NCBI GenBank assembly: GCA_023213395.1
Contig: CM041465.1
Span: 173,235,741 to 173,299,740, forward strand
DNA length: 64,000 nucleotides
DNA from: Cycas panzhihuaensis
Taxonomy: Eukaryota; Cycadophyta
Reading direction: 5' to 3'
In this document: piece by piece, positions 43,196 through 56,111 of the stretch
How positions within the stretch are numbered: the stretch's first letter is position 1
Layout of the letters: each line of letters opens with the position of its first letter
Notes under the pieces: generated by a model
What the model was told of the DNA's origin: nothing
What the model saw: the letters and a program-made list of their open reading frames with translations, nothing else
Database searches by the model: none
Made by a program: the position numbers and the translations under genes

Positions 43196-43373
43196 GAGGA
43201 CTTCCTTCCCTCACAATCCTCCACACCATGTTCATCTTTAACTCTTGTATATTTTTCGTCCACATTTGCTCCATCTTCTTTATCAATTTCTCTTGATCCC
43301 GATAGCCATTCTAATATTAAGCAACCATTACAAGCCCAAGATATTGAGCTTACTATTACAACAGCGAAGAAAT

Positions 43374-43902
43374 TGTTAGACCTTTATGTTTAAATGTTAA
43401 GTCATGTACCTTATATTATTAAGTTATGTACTTTATGTAAAATACTTTACCACTCAATGTGATAAAGTACACATCCACATTCTTTCTAGTGAATACAATA
43501 TTATAACTTAAGGGTCAACGTACCCCTCATGCACTTTTACACATATGAGTGCACATGGGTCATGGCATGCATGTTTGACAAGCATAAAAAATGCAACCCT
43601 CTAAATTTCCTACTCCTGCTCTATATATTAAGACCATTTTCTCATGTAAAACATAGAGAGAGAGATGATGTATTGTTATGCTGCTCATTTGAATACAAGC
43701 TAATCGTGTTATTTTGGAGTTAAGAACAATTCCTACTCCTCCATTGCTAGTGTCTTTCTTATGCTTGAGTATTTGCTTACTTGTTGGCTGGTTCATTTAG
43801 TGCTATTGATTTGATGCTAATCATTTGAATCTCTTAGCACACTTCCTCCTCAAGTGATCCTAGGTTGTCTTTGTGGTATTAGAGTCCATACCACATTCAA
43901 AA
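43374..43902 (+). repeat. 5' LTR of B3
   Basis: 529 bp. TATA-like CTATATATTAAG at about 43621. The inverted repeat present in B2 and D is half destroyed here (43567-43595). Confidence 0.9.
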
Positions 43903-43918
43903 TTTGGTATCAAAGCTG

Positions 43919-44854
43919 TTTGGAAAAGAGTGTTACTGATTTTAGGCTTGGAGGAAGTGCACCAAACCCTTGGTGACGACCTTCACTCTTTGAAGGGGAT
44001 CCAAGGCCAAATTTGGCTTCTTTTTTTTCCTGCACTTCTTTTTTTCTCAAAATGTTTTGGAAGTTGGAAATTAACTAATTTAATTTTTAAGAATATTTTC
44101 TAAGGTTCAGTTTGAAATTACAGCAGGAAAAATACAAAGAAAACACTATTTTTCTTTATTTTTTTACTCAAAAAAATTATTTGCAAGGTTTCTTCAATAA
44201 AACTACAAGTTATTCCCTATTGACTAGCTTCATACTCAGTACAACCTGTTCATTTCGGTCAAAGTTTGCATCTCGGCAGCTCCTCACTCTGTTGGGTAGA
44301 TTTCTCTTAAAGCTAGGTGAAATCACCATAAAAAAAGTCATTTTTCATACATTGAACTTGTTGGACTGCATTCTAGAGGCTTCTTGTCCCTATTGTGGCC
44401 TGGCCACACATTTTCTAAGGAGTAAAAATCACTTCTAAAGCTTTGTGTCTCCCTAATTGTCTGTTCCTTTCGTGGTCGGTAGTGCACCTACCCAAACAAA
44501 GAAGGAGCTCAATATTTCACCACATAGCTTCAATTGCAATGAAATTCATCTAAGATCATTGTTAGCACCAAGGGAGACAAGATCTAGAGTCATTTCGTCA
44601 TCCAATCCTCCTTTTCGATCAGAAATTCACTATGTTAATATTTTTGTCCGTTCTACCATTTTACGTAACTTCAAAATATTTCAATTTTTAGACCTTTAGA
44701 AAATAATCTTAGGTTATGAAAATTGATATATTCACAAGAATATTCCTCTTTTAATAATTCTCACCTTTTTAAAGTTTGATCTTTAAGAGGTTTTTAATGT
44801 TATTTTAGCATTTTTAAACCAAACACTACACCTTTTTTTTTTTTGAGTTTTATA
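43919..44854 (+). other. Leader of B3, before D
   Basis: Non-coding leader homologous to B2's (GTGCACCAAACCCTTGGTGACG). Ends TTATA, D's target site. Confidence 0.65.
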
Positions 44855-45409
44855 TGTGAAAAGAGGCCTAATGGCCTCACAGTCCCAAGATCTAGAAGTT
44901 AGGTTCACTCTATTTCTAGAAAAGCACAAATGCTAACAAGTATGATACTCTCAAGATAAAAAGCATAAGTAAGACAAAGCATAAAATGAAGGAGCAAGAG
45001 AAATGGTACCAAATGTGTGGGGTTGGAATTTGTCCAACCTCCAAAAGAATAAACTGTTTGATTAGCAAACTGACAGCATAACAATACAGCTCCAACTCTC
45101 TTATGAGATAATGAGGAGAGGTCTCATTATATAGAGTGAAATGAGAGACCTAAGGCCTTGGATGTTTAACAAATGTCAAACATCCAAGATAAATGCCTTG
45201 CATGTAGGACATGTGTCCTTTTGGGCTCTCATATCAGCAAAAGTGCATGGAGGTCCATTTGACCCTTTAGTGACAACGTTGTGTCACTAGAAAGAATGCG
45301 GGTGTGTACTTTATCACTTAAGTGATAAGTCACCCCTAAAGTACAAAAGTACAAATATTACATGAAAAATAATGTACATAATCTTAACATGTAAACATAA
45401 GGTTTAACA
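44855..45409 (-). repeat. 3' LTR of Copia D
   Basis: 555 bp. Inverted repeats at 45158-45187 and 45206-45219; TATA-like element in sense at 45136-45122. Confidence 0.94.
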
Positions 45410-45720
45410 CCCCCCTTTACTATTTACAATGTTAAATCGGACACCAAGACCATCTCTGAATTTTACAAATTTTTCTCTACCAAGAGGCTTGGTAAAGATA
45501 TCTGTTGTCTGCTCCTCTGTAGGTCTCAGATCGGAGGTTGATCTCACCATTTTGCACATGCTCTCTGATAAAGTGATGATGAACCTTGATGTGTTTGGTC
45601 CGTGCATGGAAAACTGGATTCTTGGCTAATTGGAGTACACTTTGATTATCACAGTATATCCTGGTGGGGTGATCCTGCTCAAGTCCTAGTTCCCCAAGAA
45701 TCCGTCGTAGCCAGATAGCC
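45404..45720 (-). pseudogene. pol: Copia D RNase H, C-terminal part
   Basis: [55 protein letters not shown], then a frame change and [20 protein letters not shown], ending FNIVNSKGGC-TAA. The TAA lies at 45404-45406, inside the LTR. Confidence 0.88.
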
Positions 45721-46971
45721 TCACAAGCTGCGCCATCGTAGCTTTGTACTGCCTTCGGAGGACAAGGTAACATTGGGTTGCTTCTTGCAACCTGTGAAAC
45801 AATCACGAACCAAGGGAAAACAAGATCCCAAGGTTGATCTCCTGCTATCTTGGCAACCTGCCCAATCAGAATCTGAGAACCCTTCCAGAGTGAAGTTCTC
45901 ATTATGCACATACTCAAGGCCATGCTGCAATGTGCCTTTGATGTATTTAAGTATGCATTTAGCTGCATTCCAATGTATCTGATTGGGTTGAGACATGTAT
46001 TGTGAACAAATTCCAACTGCAAATGAAATGTCTGGTCGAGTGTTGGTGAGATAAATGAGGCTCCCAATCAACTGCCGGTAAAGTGTGGGATTTGCAGGTG
46101 CAGCTTCCTCATTGAGAGTAAGCTTAGATCCATTCTCCATTGGTGTAAGCGTTGGTTTGCAATTGTGCATCCTGAACCGCTGCAAAATGTCCCAAGAATA
46201 TTTCTCTTGGGAGATGAAGATATAGCCTGGCTGTTGCCATATCTCAAAGCCTAAGAAATAGTGAAGAAATCCAAGATCTGTCATCTCGAAACTTCTCTTT
46301 AAGTCATCCTGGAAAATGTTTATCATCTTAGTGTCACTGCCAGTGATCACTAAGTCATCTACATACAAGGCAACAAAAATGACATGGTTCTTTTCATGTT
46401 TTATATATAGGTTAGGATCTGAAGTAGATCGATGAAACCCATGCCTCAAGAAGTAATCATCGATCTTTGAGTACCATGCTCTTGGAGCTTGTTTCAAGCC
46501 ATATAACGCCTTTTTTAGGCGATATACAAAATGCTCCTTACCTTGTACTTTGTAACCGGGAGGTTGTTCCAAGTATACCTCCTCCTGAAGATCGCCATTA
46601 AGAAAGGCGCTCTTCACGTCCATCTGATAGACTGGCCATTTGCATTGAGCAGCTAAGGCCAAGATGAGTCTGATGGTGTTCATATTTGCCACTGGTGCAA
46701 AAGTTTCCTCATAGTCTATGCCTTCTTTTTGTTTAAATCCTTTTGCCACAAGGCGGGCCTTCTGCCGCTTAAGTGAACCATCAGAATGGAATTTGGTCTT
46801 GTAGACCCATTTACAATTGATTGCCTGTTTGTGTTTAGGCAATTCAACCAAATCCCAAGTACCATTCTTTTCAATAGAATGGATTTCTTCATCCATGGCA
46901 GCCTTCCAATTTTCATTTTTAGAAGCCTCCTCAAAAGTGGAAGGCTCATCAACACATAGCACTGCAGCCAT
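45721..46971 (-). pseudogene. pol: Copia D reverse transcriptase and RNase H start
   Basis: 416 codons without a stop, the longest intact frame in the window. [80 protein letters not shown], catalytic Y-V-D-D in [34 protein letters not shown], RNase H start LEGFSDSDWAGCQDSRRSTL. The frame then drifts (SCFPLVRDCFTGCKKQPNVT) through a shift. Confidence 0.93.
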
Positions 46972-47528
46972 AAATGCATAATTGGTCTGCTACCTGTATT
47001 TTGATGGACGTTTTCCTTCAATGATGTGGCCATCCCGAATCATCGAGTGTACCATTTTGGTAACTTTTGAATCGAAGTTACTTGAACCTCAAGATCTTCT
47101 GGTCTAAGTGGTTGGTCAACAGAAGATGTGCTTGGATCAAGTGGAGCCAGATCAGATGATGTGAATGGTCCAGCAGGTGCAGATGATGTACATGGGTTAG
47201 AAGATTGAGAGGGAAGGAAGGCCTCAACAATCTTCTTGCCTTTGCCAATGGGAGGTTGCATGGATGTTATTTGCAACTCCTTATGATCTTCTTCAACAAA
47301 GATGACATCTCTTGAGAGATGCATTTTCTTCCCAATGGGATCATACAACTTATAGGCTTTGCTATGAATGGCATATCCTACAAAGATGCATTTTAGACTA
47401 TGCTTGTCTAATTTCTTCCTTTGGTGATCGGGAATGTGCATATAAGCAGTGCACCCAAAAGTCCTCAAATGGCTGACAGTAGGCTTTTTGCCAGACCATG
47501 CCTCCTCGGGTGTCATATCGCTGATCAC
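46972..47528 (-). pseudogene. pol: Copia D integrase C-terminus
   Basis: SDMTPEEAWSGKKPTVSHLR, TFGCTAYMHIPDHQRKKLDK, LKCIFVGYAIHSKAYKLYDP, MHLSRDVIFVEEDHKELQ, then a Ser/Pro-rich tail and KLPKWYTR. Frameshifts at about 47530 and 47040 isolate it from the core and the RT. Confidence 0.9.
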
Positions 47529-48622
47529 GTAGTTGGACTGCGATTGGCCACATAGGCAGCTATGTGAAATGCTTCTGCCCAGTAAGCTCGAGTGAGTCCT
47601 TGTGCATGCATCATTGCTTTGGCTTTATTAGCTAAAGTTCTGTTCATTCATTCAGAGACTCCATTTTGTTGAGAAGTGTGAGGAATAATCAGTTGTCTCC
47701 GAATGCCATTATTCTTGCAGTATTGGGTGAATTCATTTGAAGCAAATTCACCTCCATTGTCTGTCCTTAATGTTTTGATTGAGTGGCCAAACTCGTTTTC
47801 TACTTCAAGCTTGAATTCTTTGAATGTGGAAAAGGCTTCAGACTTGTGCTTGATGAAGTAGACCCAAACTTTGTGAGAAAAGTCATCAATGAAGAAGATG
47901 TAATACAAAGCTCCTCCAAAAGACGTTGTGGACATAGGTCCACACAAATCCGAATGTACCAACTGCAAAGGATGTGATGCACGCCATGCTTTGCCTTTAG
48001 GAAAAGGCGAGCGATGCTGAGTCCCCATAATGCACGCTTCAAAAAGACATTTTGTGCCATAGATCTTTGGAAGCCCATGTACCAGATTCTTGTTGATCAT
48101 CTGCCTTAAATTGTCTAAGCTCAAATGGCCTAGATGTTGATGCCAAAGTTGCATCTTGGACAAGTATGGAGTGACAATTAAGCTAGAGTAAGCAGAATCA
48201 AGTGTTATATTATTTGCATCCAATTTGTAGAGGCCTTGATCCTCATATCCAACAGCTACTACTTGGTCATCTTTGTCACTGATTACACATTTTCCATTTC
48301 TGAACAAGACACTCATCTGTCGCTTGTCCAACTTGCTAACAGATAGTAAGTTCTTGTCCATTGAAGGTATGAAGTAGGCATTGCCATCGGGAAATGAAGA
48401 GGAAGGATTTGAAGAAGAGTTAAATGGAGCTATTGTGCCTATTCCAGAAATCTTAACAGATTGATTGTTCCCAAAGGTCACTGATTGACCTTTACCTTCC
48501 TTGATGTCGGTAAGGAGTTCTTCACTCCCAGTCATGTGTTGTGAAGCTCCAGAATCGATAATCCAAGTTTCATCAACCTTGGATGTTTGATATGCACAAA
48601 ACAGTTTGTCTTCGTCTGCAAA
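47529..48622 (-). pseudogene. pol: Copia D protease and integrase core
   Basis: Protease WIIDSGASQHMTGSEELL with D-S-G intact (about 48560). LWHQHLGHLSLDNLRQMINK, FEACIMGTQHR (first Cys of the C-x-x-C pair is Phe). Core LVHSDLCGPMSTTSFGGALY, LRTDNGGEFASNEFTQYCKN, HTSQQNGVSE, then TGA at 47645-47647 where Arg is expected, and MNRTLANKAKAMMHAQG. Confidence 0.9.
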
Positions 48623-49603
48623 CTAATTAAAGTGGCATTGATTGCCACCTCTAAAACCCCCCCTTCCTCTTTGACCTCCTCGATAGGCACCTCGATTTGG
48701 TCGAGGGGTTCTTCTTGTTATTCTTTGGAATCTTTGTTGGTATTGCTGACGTAGTTGTTGCTGTCGCTGATTTGGTTGATGTGGTTGATGCCGCTGTTGA
48801 CGCAGATCTGCTTGCTTCTTTCGACAATCAGGTGTTATGTGGCCAGGTTTGCCACAATAATGACATACAACATTGGTCCTTGAAGACTCAATGTTCATGT
48901 TCCCAAATTGCTTTGAGAGTGCAGGTTTGGGGTTATGCTTGGCCTTTGGTTTGGCCGTGAATGCACCTGATGTGGATGGTTCCTCCTCATTATCCTTGGT
49001 GTAGATTTGTTCTTCTTGAAGTAGTAGACTTTCAAATTCATTAAATGTCATTCTTTTGAGAGAACCATCTCTTATAGTGGATGATATGAAGCCATTGTAG
49101 TCCTTTGGCAAAGCTTTGGTGATAGATGTGATCAGTTCATCTCTTGTTGCTGGACTAGCTAGTGTATTCAACTCATTACATACCTCCTTGATGGAGGAAA
49201 GAAAAGCCGGCATAGGCTTGACAAACTTTACAGAATACAACTTGGCTTTTACCATCAAAATGCGAGCTTCATCTCGCCTTTCATACAATCAGAACAAAAT
49301 GTCCCAAGCTTTCTTAGAAGTTTTAGCACATACAATGTTCTAATCTACATGTACATCAACAATCATATGAAGGAATGCCAAAGCAATTTCATCTTTGGCT
49401 TTCCAAGCAGCAACTAAAGCATCATCACGTTGCACAGTTACATTGCCATTGACAACAAATACAGGTTGGGGTAGCCTTCCAGAAACATAGCCCCAAAATT
49501 CATTCATGATCAACAAATTGTGAGTGATTCTTTTCCATTCTTGATAGTTATCTTGACCTGTTAATCGAATGGCGCATGCATTTAGCATGTTGATAGCAGT
49601 CAT
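48623..49603 (-). pseudogene. gag: Copia D gag
   Basis: ATG 49603: MTAINMLNACAIRLTGQDNY, QEWKRITHNLLIMNEFWGYV; TAG at about 49340 (Gln expected) and TGA near 49290. Then YERRDEARILMVKAKLYSVK, TKALPKDYNGFISSTIRD, zinc knuckle CHYCGKPGHITPDC with all ligands, Gln-rich and RG-rich tail. TAA at 48623-48625 (Gln expected). Confidence 0.92.
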
Positions 49604-51600
49604 GTTTCAGTTGTAAGGCTTGAAGCTTAGCAGATAACTTGGAAACTCAAAGCTTTTGTCGCTTAAGTTCCACCTTCTAACGAAACCAACAGTCCTGATC
49701 TTACTAGAAGATCCAACAACTGAATGGAATGATGAGGGGTGGAGGACTAGGCTATGGAGTTGGTCCAACTCTGATCTTATAGAGGAGATCCAACGGTTGG
49801 CCAAGTTAAATCTAGGATAAGGCAGGTAGGGTTGATCTGCATGGACGTACCATGCTTTCCCTGGGATTCACAGCCCCAATAACACCCTTTTCGAACCTCC
49901 TTTCCCGCCAGCCAACTTAATTGTCGCATCGACCGTCAGTCGGTTGGTCCCCTAAGGAATGCACCAAGCTTAGGGTTATTTCAGAGGCAAGGTTTGAACC
50001 TTTTTCGGGCCTCTCCAACAAGATTTTAAGTCACTTTTTAGAAGTTTTAAAGTGAACTTAGATTTATTTTACTTGGATGATGTACTTATAAGAATGCTTA
50101 ATTAAGCTTTACAATGAAAGTGGCTTCAAAGAGAAGCAATTTAGTACATCAATATGAACACTTGAAGTGTTATTACAATGAGCACTTAATGAAGTGTAGT
50201 GCTTATGTAGATCCAAGTAAAAAAAACAGATGCTTGATTACAATGAGTTTTGCAAAAAACTACTTTAAAAATGTGCTTAAGTACTCAATGAAGCAAGGCA
50301 AAACTTTGTGATGAAGATACAAATGGGTTCCTTTTAATGCTCAAAAGTGAAGGTAAGAGAACCACTTGCAAAATAGGACACCAAGCACCAAGTGTTGGGA
50401 TTTTAAAATAGTCCCAGCGATAAAAAAGGAAGTGATTTTATTAAGTACAACGTATTTTATGAGCCCTTTTTGTGACTAAGAGCAATAGGTCACCATGCAA
50501 GGTACGTTAAAAAAGTGTTTGAAAATAGTGATAAATATCACTTTTACAATATGCAAACACTTAAAATCACTTCACCTAAGCCAATTAACACTTATGCAAC
50601 ATTAATTAAGTGTTAAAAAAAACTTAAAGAGCCAAAAACAAAGGCTAAAATTCTTTTTTTTTTTTTTCAAATTTGAGCAGCAAGAACACCACGCAGGGAG
50701 CCTTGATTGAGGACTTAAACCCAGAAATTTTAATATCCAGCGAACAATATTCAGAGAAATATTCTTAAAAGTATAACATAAGGTTCAAAAATCAAAAGTT
50801 TGATTTGAATTTTTCAAAATAAAAAAAAAGGTCGTTCATGGCAGCGTGACTTGGGCGGCTCCCGTGGACACGCAAATGATGAGAACACTGTGTAAAGACC
50901 TCTGTTTGTGCTGAAAATTCAGGAGGAGGGGTGCCCAAGTGGTATCCAACTCCCTCTAAAATTTCAAGGCTTTTCGTCAAGTGTGCAGAGAGCTGCAAGT
51001 AATTGAAGTTATGGCTGGTTATACGTCATTGAGAAAGGAAAACTGGAGTCGTACGGCTGTTCGAGGTTTTAAACCCTTGTATTAATTACTAAAACTCTTT
51101 CCTTAAGCTCGCATACCGCATGCGTGGTCGAGATGTGGATAGCCAGCTTGTTATGAGAAAAAAGAGTGAAAAACAATAATTTTTTATGCTTTTTGAGTAG
51201 GGTTTCAAGGCTGAAAATGCCTAGAAATTGATCCACAACCTGCAAGGGTCCTCAAACTTCAAATAAATTCAGTCTGAGAGCTTCAAATGGCTAGAGAATA
51301 GCTCAACACCCAAATGTGAGAAAAACATTAGCTAAAAAATGCAGATTTTAGTAGAAAAATTACAAAAAATATGAGTAAATTTGCTCAAAACCCTTGAAGG
51401 TGATCTGCAAAAAAAAAATTCAGATCTGAATATGGAGTGCTCCAGCATTTCAATGCTGCTCCAGAAGCTTGAACCTGCAACAAAATGGTCTCAAACAAAC
51501 CTTGGATCGCCTTCGGAGGGCGAAGGTCATCACCAAGGGTTTGAAGCCCTTCTTTGAATCTCCTTGAGCAAGAATAAATGTAGCAGAGGGAACTAGTCTC
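49604..51600 (-). other. Leader of Copia D
   Basis: 2.0 kb, AT-rich, no supported gene. Parts match the leaders of F and B2/B3 (the AGGCAAGGTTTGAACC word near 49985). One GGCTCCCGT at 50857, the word repeated in F's leader. Confidence 0.6.
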
Positions 51601-51619
51601 CTCTTGCGCTAATACCAAA

Positions 51620-52172
51620 TGTGAAAAGAGGCCTAATGGCCTCACAGTCCCAAGATCTTGAAGCTAGGTTCACTCTAGTTCTAGAAAAGCACAAATGCTA
51701 ACAAGTATGATACTCTCAAGATAAAAAGCATAAGCAAGACAAAGCATAAAATGAAGGAGCAAGAGAAATGATACCAAATGTGTGGGGTTGGAATTGGTCC
51801 AACCTCCAAATGAATAAACAGTTTGATTAGCAAACTAACAGCATAACAATACAGCTCCAACTCTCTTATGAGATAATGAGGAGAGATCTCATTATATAGA
51901 GTGAAATGAGAGACCTAAGGCCTTGGATATTTGACAAGTGTCAAACATCCAAGATACATGCCTTGCATGTAGGACGTGTCCTTTTGGGCTCTCATGTCAG
52001 CAAAAGTGCATGGGGGTCCATTTGACCCTTTAGTGACAACGTTGTGTCACTAGAAAGAATGTGGGTGTGCACTTTATCACTTAAGTGATAAGTCACCCCT
52101 AAAGTACAAAAGTACAAATATTACATGAAAAATAAAGTACATAATTTTAACATGTAAACACAAGGTTTAACA
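51620..52172 (-). repeat. 5' LTR of Copia D
   Basis: 553-bp partner of 44855-45409; inverted repeat at 51923-51952 with one mismatch. Confidence 0.94.
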
Positions 52173-52177
52173 TTATA

Positions 52178-53145
52178 AACACATAAAAAAATTTGCAAAT
52201 ATGTTAATTTACTCAAAAGCAATGATTTGACAAGTATTTGTACTTTTTTTTGTGAAAAATTCACATTGTACAAGTGTTTTTAGGGCCCCCTACGAGGTGA
52301 CCTCTTAGTTCAACTCATTAAACAAACTAAAAATCGCTTTTCTAATACAAAAAAAAACACTTCGTTTGGTGCATGTTAGGACTATTTTAAAGTCCTAACG
52401 TCTTCTTGGTGGCATGTGATTTGGCGCAAGTGATTAAATTATGCTTTAAGTGATTTGTTTTGCACTTAAAGAAAGAATCCACTCTAAGCACTATATGCAA
52501 GTAGCGAGTTCTCATTTGGCACTTGTGCTTTTTTCAACTTTTTAGTGCTCTCTTTTTAACATTCAAAGTGCCCTTTTAAGCACTCAAGTAGTTCCATTTG
52601 GAAGCATTTTGTATCAAGTTTCAAACAGTTTTTAAAGCAACAACATCATCATTTTATAAGCAATTTATTTTAATCCACTAAATACTTAATAAAAATTTGC
52701 CTTGAAATTTTTGTTGGAGAGGCCTAAAAAAGGTTCAAACCTTGCCTCTAACGTCTCAAGATTAGTGCATTCCCTAGGGGACCAATTGCACAATGATTGA
52801 GACTTTTTTGAAGGAAAGAAGGTTCGAAAAAGGTCTTATTGGAGTTATGAACTCTAAGGAAAGCACGGTATGTCTCTGCAGATCAAACCTACCTCTCTTG
52901 TTCTAAAACTTGACCTTGGCCAATTGTTAGATCTACTTGAAAGATAAGAGTTGGACCAACTCCTTGCCTAGCCCTCCACTTCTCAAACTACTCTCTTCAG
53001 TTGTTGAATCTTTCTTGTAAGATCAAGATTGTTGGTGTATGTGTGAGTGAAACTTAATTGGCAAAAGTTTTGAGTTTTCAAGCCATTTCTTTAGTTACAA
53101 GAGCATTTTTTTAAAAACATCTTTAACATAACCGCGACTATCAAC
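52178..53145 (+). other. Leader of B3, after D
   Basis: Continues the B3 leader to the gag ATG; parallels 34730-35697 of B2. No gene. Confidence 0.65.
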
Positions 53146-54120
53146 ATGTTTAATGCAAGCCACATTAAACTAAATGATCAATATAGTTTTCAGGAATGGA
53201 AGAAACAAGCAAAGATTTTGCTTATTATGAATGAACTTTGGGTTTATGTATCAAAAAGAGTAAAAAAACATGTTCCCATTGAAAGTCCCACAAATAATAC
53301 TATCATAATCCATCCTAATCCTACTTTAGTTGCTACATGGAAAGCTAAGAATGAAATAGCTTTAGCTTTCATTCAAAACATTGTAAATGCTACTACTTCA
53401 AAAGATGCATGGGATACTTTACTTTTTTTGTATGAACAATGAGATGATGCTCACATTGTTATGCCAAAAGCAAAGTTATTTACTATAAAGTTTGTTGAGC
53501 CTATGACGGCTTCTTTGTCTTGTATCAAAGAGATCAACAATTAGCTGACAACATTTGGCAAACCGAAATTGAATGAAGACCTTGTGACTGCCACTATTCA
53601 TGCATTGCCATGGAATTACAATGGCTTCTTTTCGTCAATTACTAGAGGCACACTTGGCACCATGATTTTCAATCAACTCGAAAGTCTTTATTACGAGAGA
53701 AGTAAATCTACTCTCATCAAGATGAAGCATCCACATTTGGAGCCAAGTACAAAGGTAAACACACTCCCAAACAAAATCTCAACAAACAATTTGGGAATCT
53801 TAATCTTAGCATATCAAAAGCCAAGAATGTTGTTTGCCATCATTATGCCAAAATGGGCCACATTCAACCAAAGTGTCAGAAGCATCAATTCGACTTATAG
53901 CAGTAATAGCAACAGCCTCAATAGCAACAACAAAGACAACAACAACAGCCCCTCATAGACCAAATCGAGGTGGATTTCGAGGAGGTCACAAAGGAAGGGG
54001 GGCATTTAGAGGTGGCAATAAATGCCATACAAATCAATTTGCAAATGATGAAACTTTATTTTGTGCCTATCATAACAGGAATAGTGACAACACATGGATT
54101 GTTGATTCAAGAGCATCCTC
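53146..54120 (+). pseudogene. gag: B3 gag
   Basis: ATG 53146: MFNASHIKLNDQYSFQEWKK, QAKILLIMNELWVYVSKRV, TSKDAWDTLLFLYEQ, TGA at 53440-53442 (Arg expected). Then IHALPWNYNGFFSSIT and, shifted, a degenerate knuckle (VVCHHYAKMGHIQPKC pattern) and PNRGGFRGGHKGRGAFRGGN. Confidence 0.86.
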
Positions 54121-55756
54121 TCATATGACTGAAGACAAGGATTTGCTCTATAACATTGCAGAAGGCAAATGGCAAACAATCACTTTTGGCAATAATGAGA
54201 CTATTTAGATATCTAGAGTGGGCAAAGTTGCCTCTTTCCACTCACCAGATAGCCCTGCTTCCAAATTTCTCATAGGTGATACTTACTTGGTGCCATCAAT
54301 GCCTAAGAACTTACTATCTGTTAGCCAATTGGATAAATAACAGATGAGTGTTTTGTTTAAAGAAAGGAAATGTACAATCAATGACATATTTGATCAAGCA
54401 GTTGCCATTGGTCATGAAGACTATGGACTTTACAAATTGGATGCATCTAATATCACACTTGATACTTCACAAGCATATGTCACACAGTTATTAACTAAGA
54501 AACAACTATGGCACAATAGGTTAGGTCACTTGAACCTAGATAACATCTAAATGATGTTTAATAAAAACATGGTGTTTAGGTTTCCAAAGATTTCAGCATC
54601 AAAATACCTTTGCGAAGCTTGCATAATGAAGAAACGTCATTGAGAGCCCTTTTCAAAAGGCAAAGCTTGGCGCGCATTGCAACCTTTACAATCGGTACAT
54701 ACAAATCTATGTGGTCCCATGTCCACACAGTCTCTTGGAGGCACATTATCCTATATCACTTTCATTGATGACTTCTCATATAAAGTTTGGATTTATTTCA
54801 TCAAACATAAATCTAAAGCTTTGGACAAACTCAAAGAATTCAAACTTGCTATGAAGAATGAATCAGATATGACAATCAAAATATTGTGATCTGACAATGG
54901 TGGTGAATTTATTTCAAGGGAATTTAACCAGTTTTGCAAAGATCATGGGATCAAGAGACAACTCACTGCTCTATACACACCTTAGCAAAATGGAGTAGCA
55001 AAGAGAATGAATAGGACTTTGGCAAACAAAGCCAAAGCCATGATGGACGCACACGGCCTTCCACTATCCTATTAGACAAAAGTATTTCATACAATAGCTT
55101 ATATCTCCAATAGGAACCCTACAACAATAGTCACTGATATGACACCAGGGGAGGCTTGAACTGACAAAAGGCCAACAATTAGCCATTTGCACACTTTTGG
55201 GTGCATTGCATATATGCACATTCCCCAACAATAAAGGTAAAAGTTAGACAAAAAAAGTCTAAAATGTATTATCATTGGTTACTCTACTAACAACAAGGCA
55301 CATAGAGTGGATGATCCCATTGAGAAGAAAATGCATGTAATAAGAGTTGTAATCTTTGCTAAGGATGACGAGGAGATGGACCCTATATCTATCGATCTTC
55401 CTCTTGACAAAGGCAAGTAGATTGATGATGACTTCCTTCCCTCACAATCTTCCACACCATGTTCATCTTCTACTCCTGTTGCTTCTTCGTCTACTTCAGC
55501 TCCATCTTCATCATAAGCTCCTCTTGACCTTCGTAGCCCTTCTTAGGTTGTTCAACCATTACAGGCCCAAGATATTGATGTTACAGTTACAACAACGAAG
55601 AAGTTACCAAAATGGTATACCCAAACAGTACAAGATGCACAAATGATTGAAAGAAAACGTCCATCAAAGATGAGACAATAATCAGTTAACTATGCACTTT
55701 TGGCCAAAATGCTTTTTGTTGACGAACCTTCCACTTTTGAGGAGGAATGTAAAAAT
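54040..55756 (+). pseudogene. pol: B3 protease and integrase
   Basis: Protease NTWIVDSRASSHMTEDKDLL: D-S-G is D-S-R. TAG at 54206-54208. LYKLDASNITLDTSQAYVTQ, LWHNRLGHLNLDNI, CEACIMKKRH with a stop; SVHTNLCGPMSTQSLGGTLS (the first catalytic Asp, D in H-S-D, is Asn); L-TGA-SDNGGEF; TP-TAG-QNGVAKRMNRTLANKAK, where Glu is Lys. So at least two of the D,D,E residues are lost. C-terminal and linker KKLPKWYTQTVQDAQMIERK to 55756, where E inserted. Confidence 0.85.
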
Positions 55757-56093
55757 TGTTAGCATGGCAGTTTAATGTTAAGCCACTTGTTAAAGTTATT
55801 GTGTGATTTAATTATGTGATTAATGAAAAGGTGTGAGTTATTCGAAGGGTCACAACCTTTAAGGGTTGAGACCTCTTGGGGGATTATAAAAACCCTAGAG
55901 TCTGTTGCATATTCATTCAATTTGGAATCAATGTGATCGAGAAGTCTTTTATGGTGGGTTTTTTACCAAAAGGTTTTTCCATGTATATCCTGTGTACTGT
56001 GCAATTGTTCTTTGTTTATTCTATTTGCTAGCTATGTATGGTAAAGATTTTGTAGTGTGTAAATATGTATGCATTCATTCATGTTTCTTAACA
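55757..56093 (+). repeat. 5' LTR of Copia E
   Basis: 337 bp with TATA box ATTATAAAAACC at about 55884. Confidence 0.92.
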
Positions 56094-56111
56094 TGGTATC
56101 AAAGCCATAGG

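Larger units (their letters stand above)
44855..52172 (-). mobile_element. Copia LTR retrotransposon D
   Basis: LTRs 44855-45409 and 51620-52172, about 22 differences in 555 by hand, perfect duplication TTATA (44850-44854 and 52173-52177). Primer site TGGTATTAGCGCAAGAG (51617-51601); purine tract 45419-45410. Full Copia gene order. Close relative of F throughout pol. Confidence 0.96.

Noticed and set aside
43874-43895. TGGTATTAGAGTCC as the B3 primer site
   Set aside because: Both B3 LTR copies continue past it to CATTCAA, and a better site TGGTATCAAAGCTG follows at 43905.
48697-48960. 87-codon plus-strand frame opposite D gag
   Set aside because: Antisense to the Gln/Arg-rich gag tail; an artefact of CAA and CGA codons read backwards.
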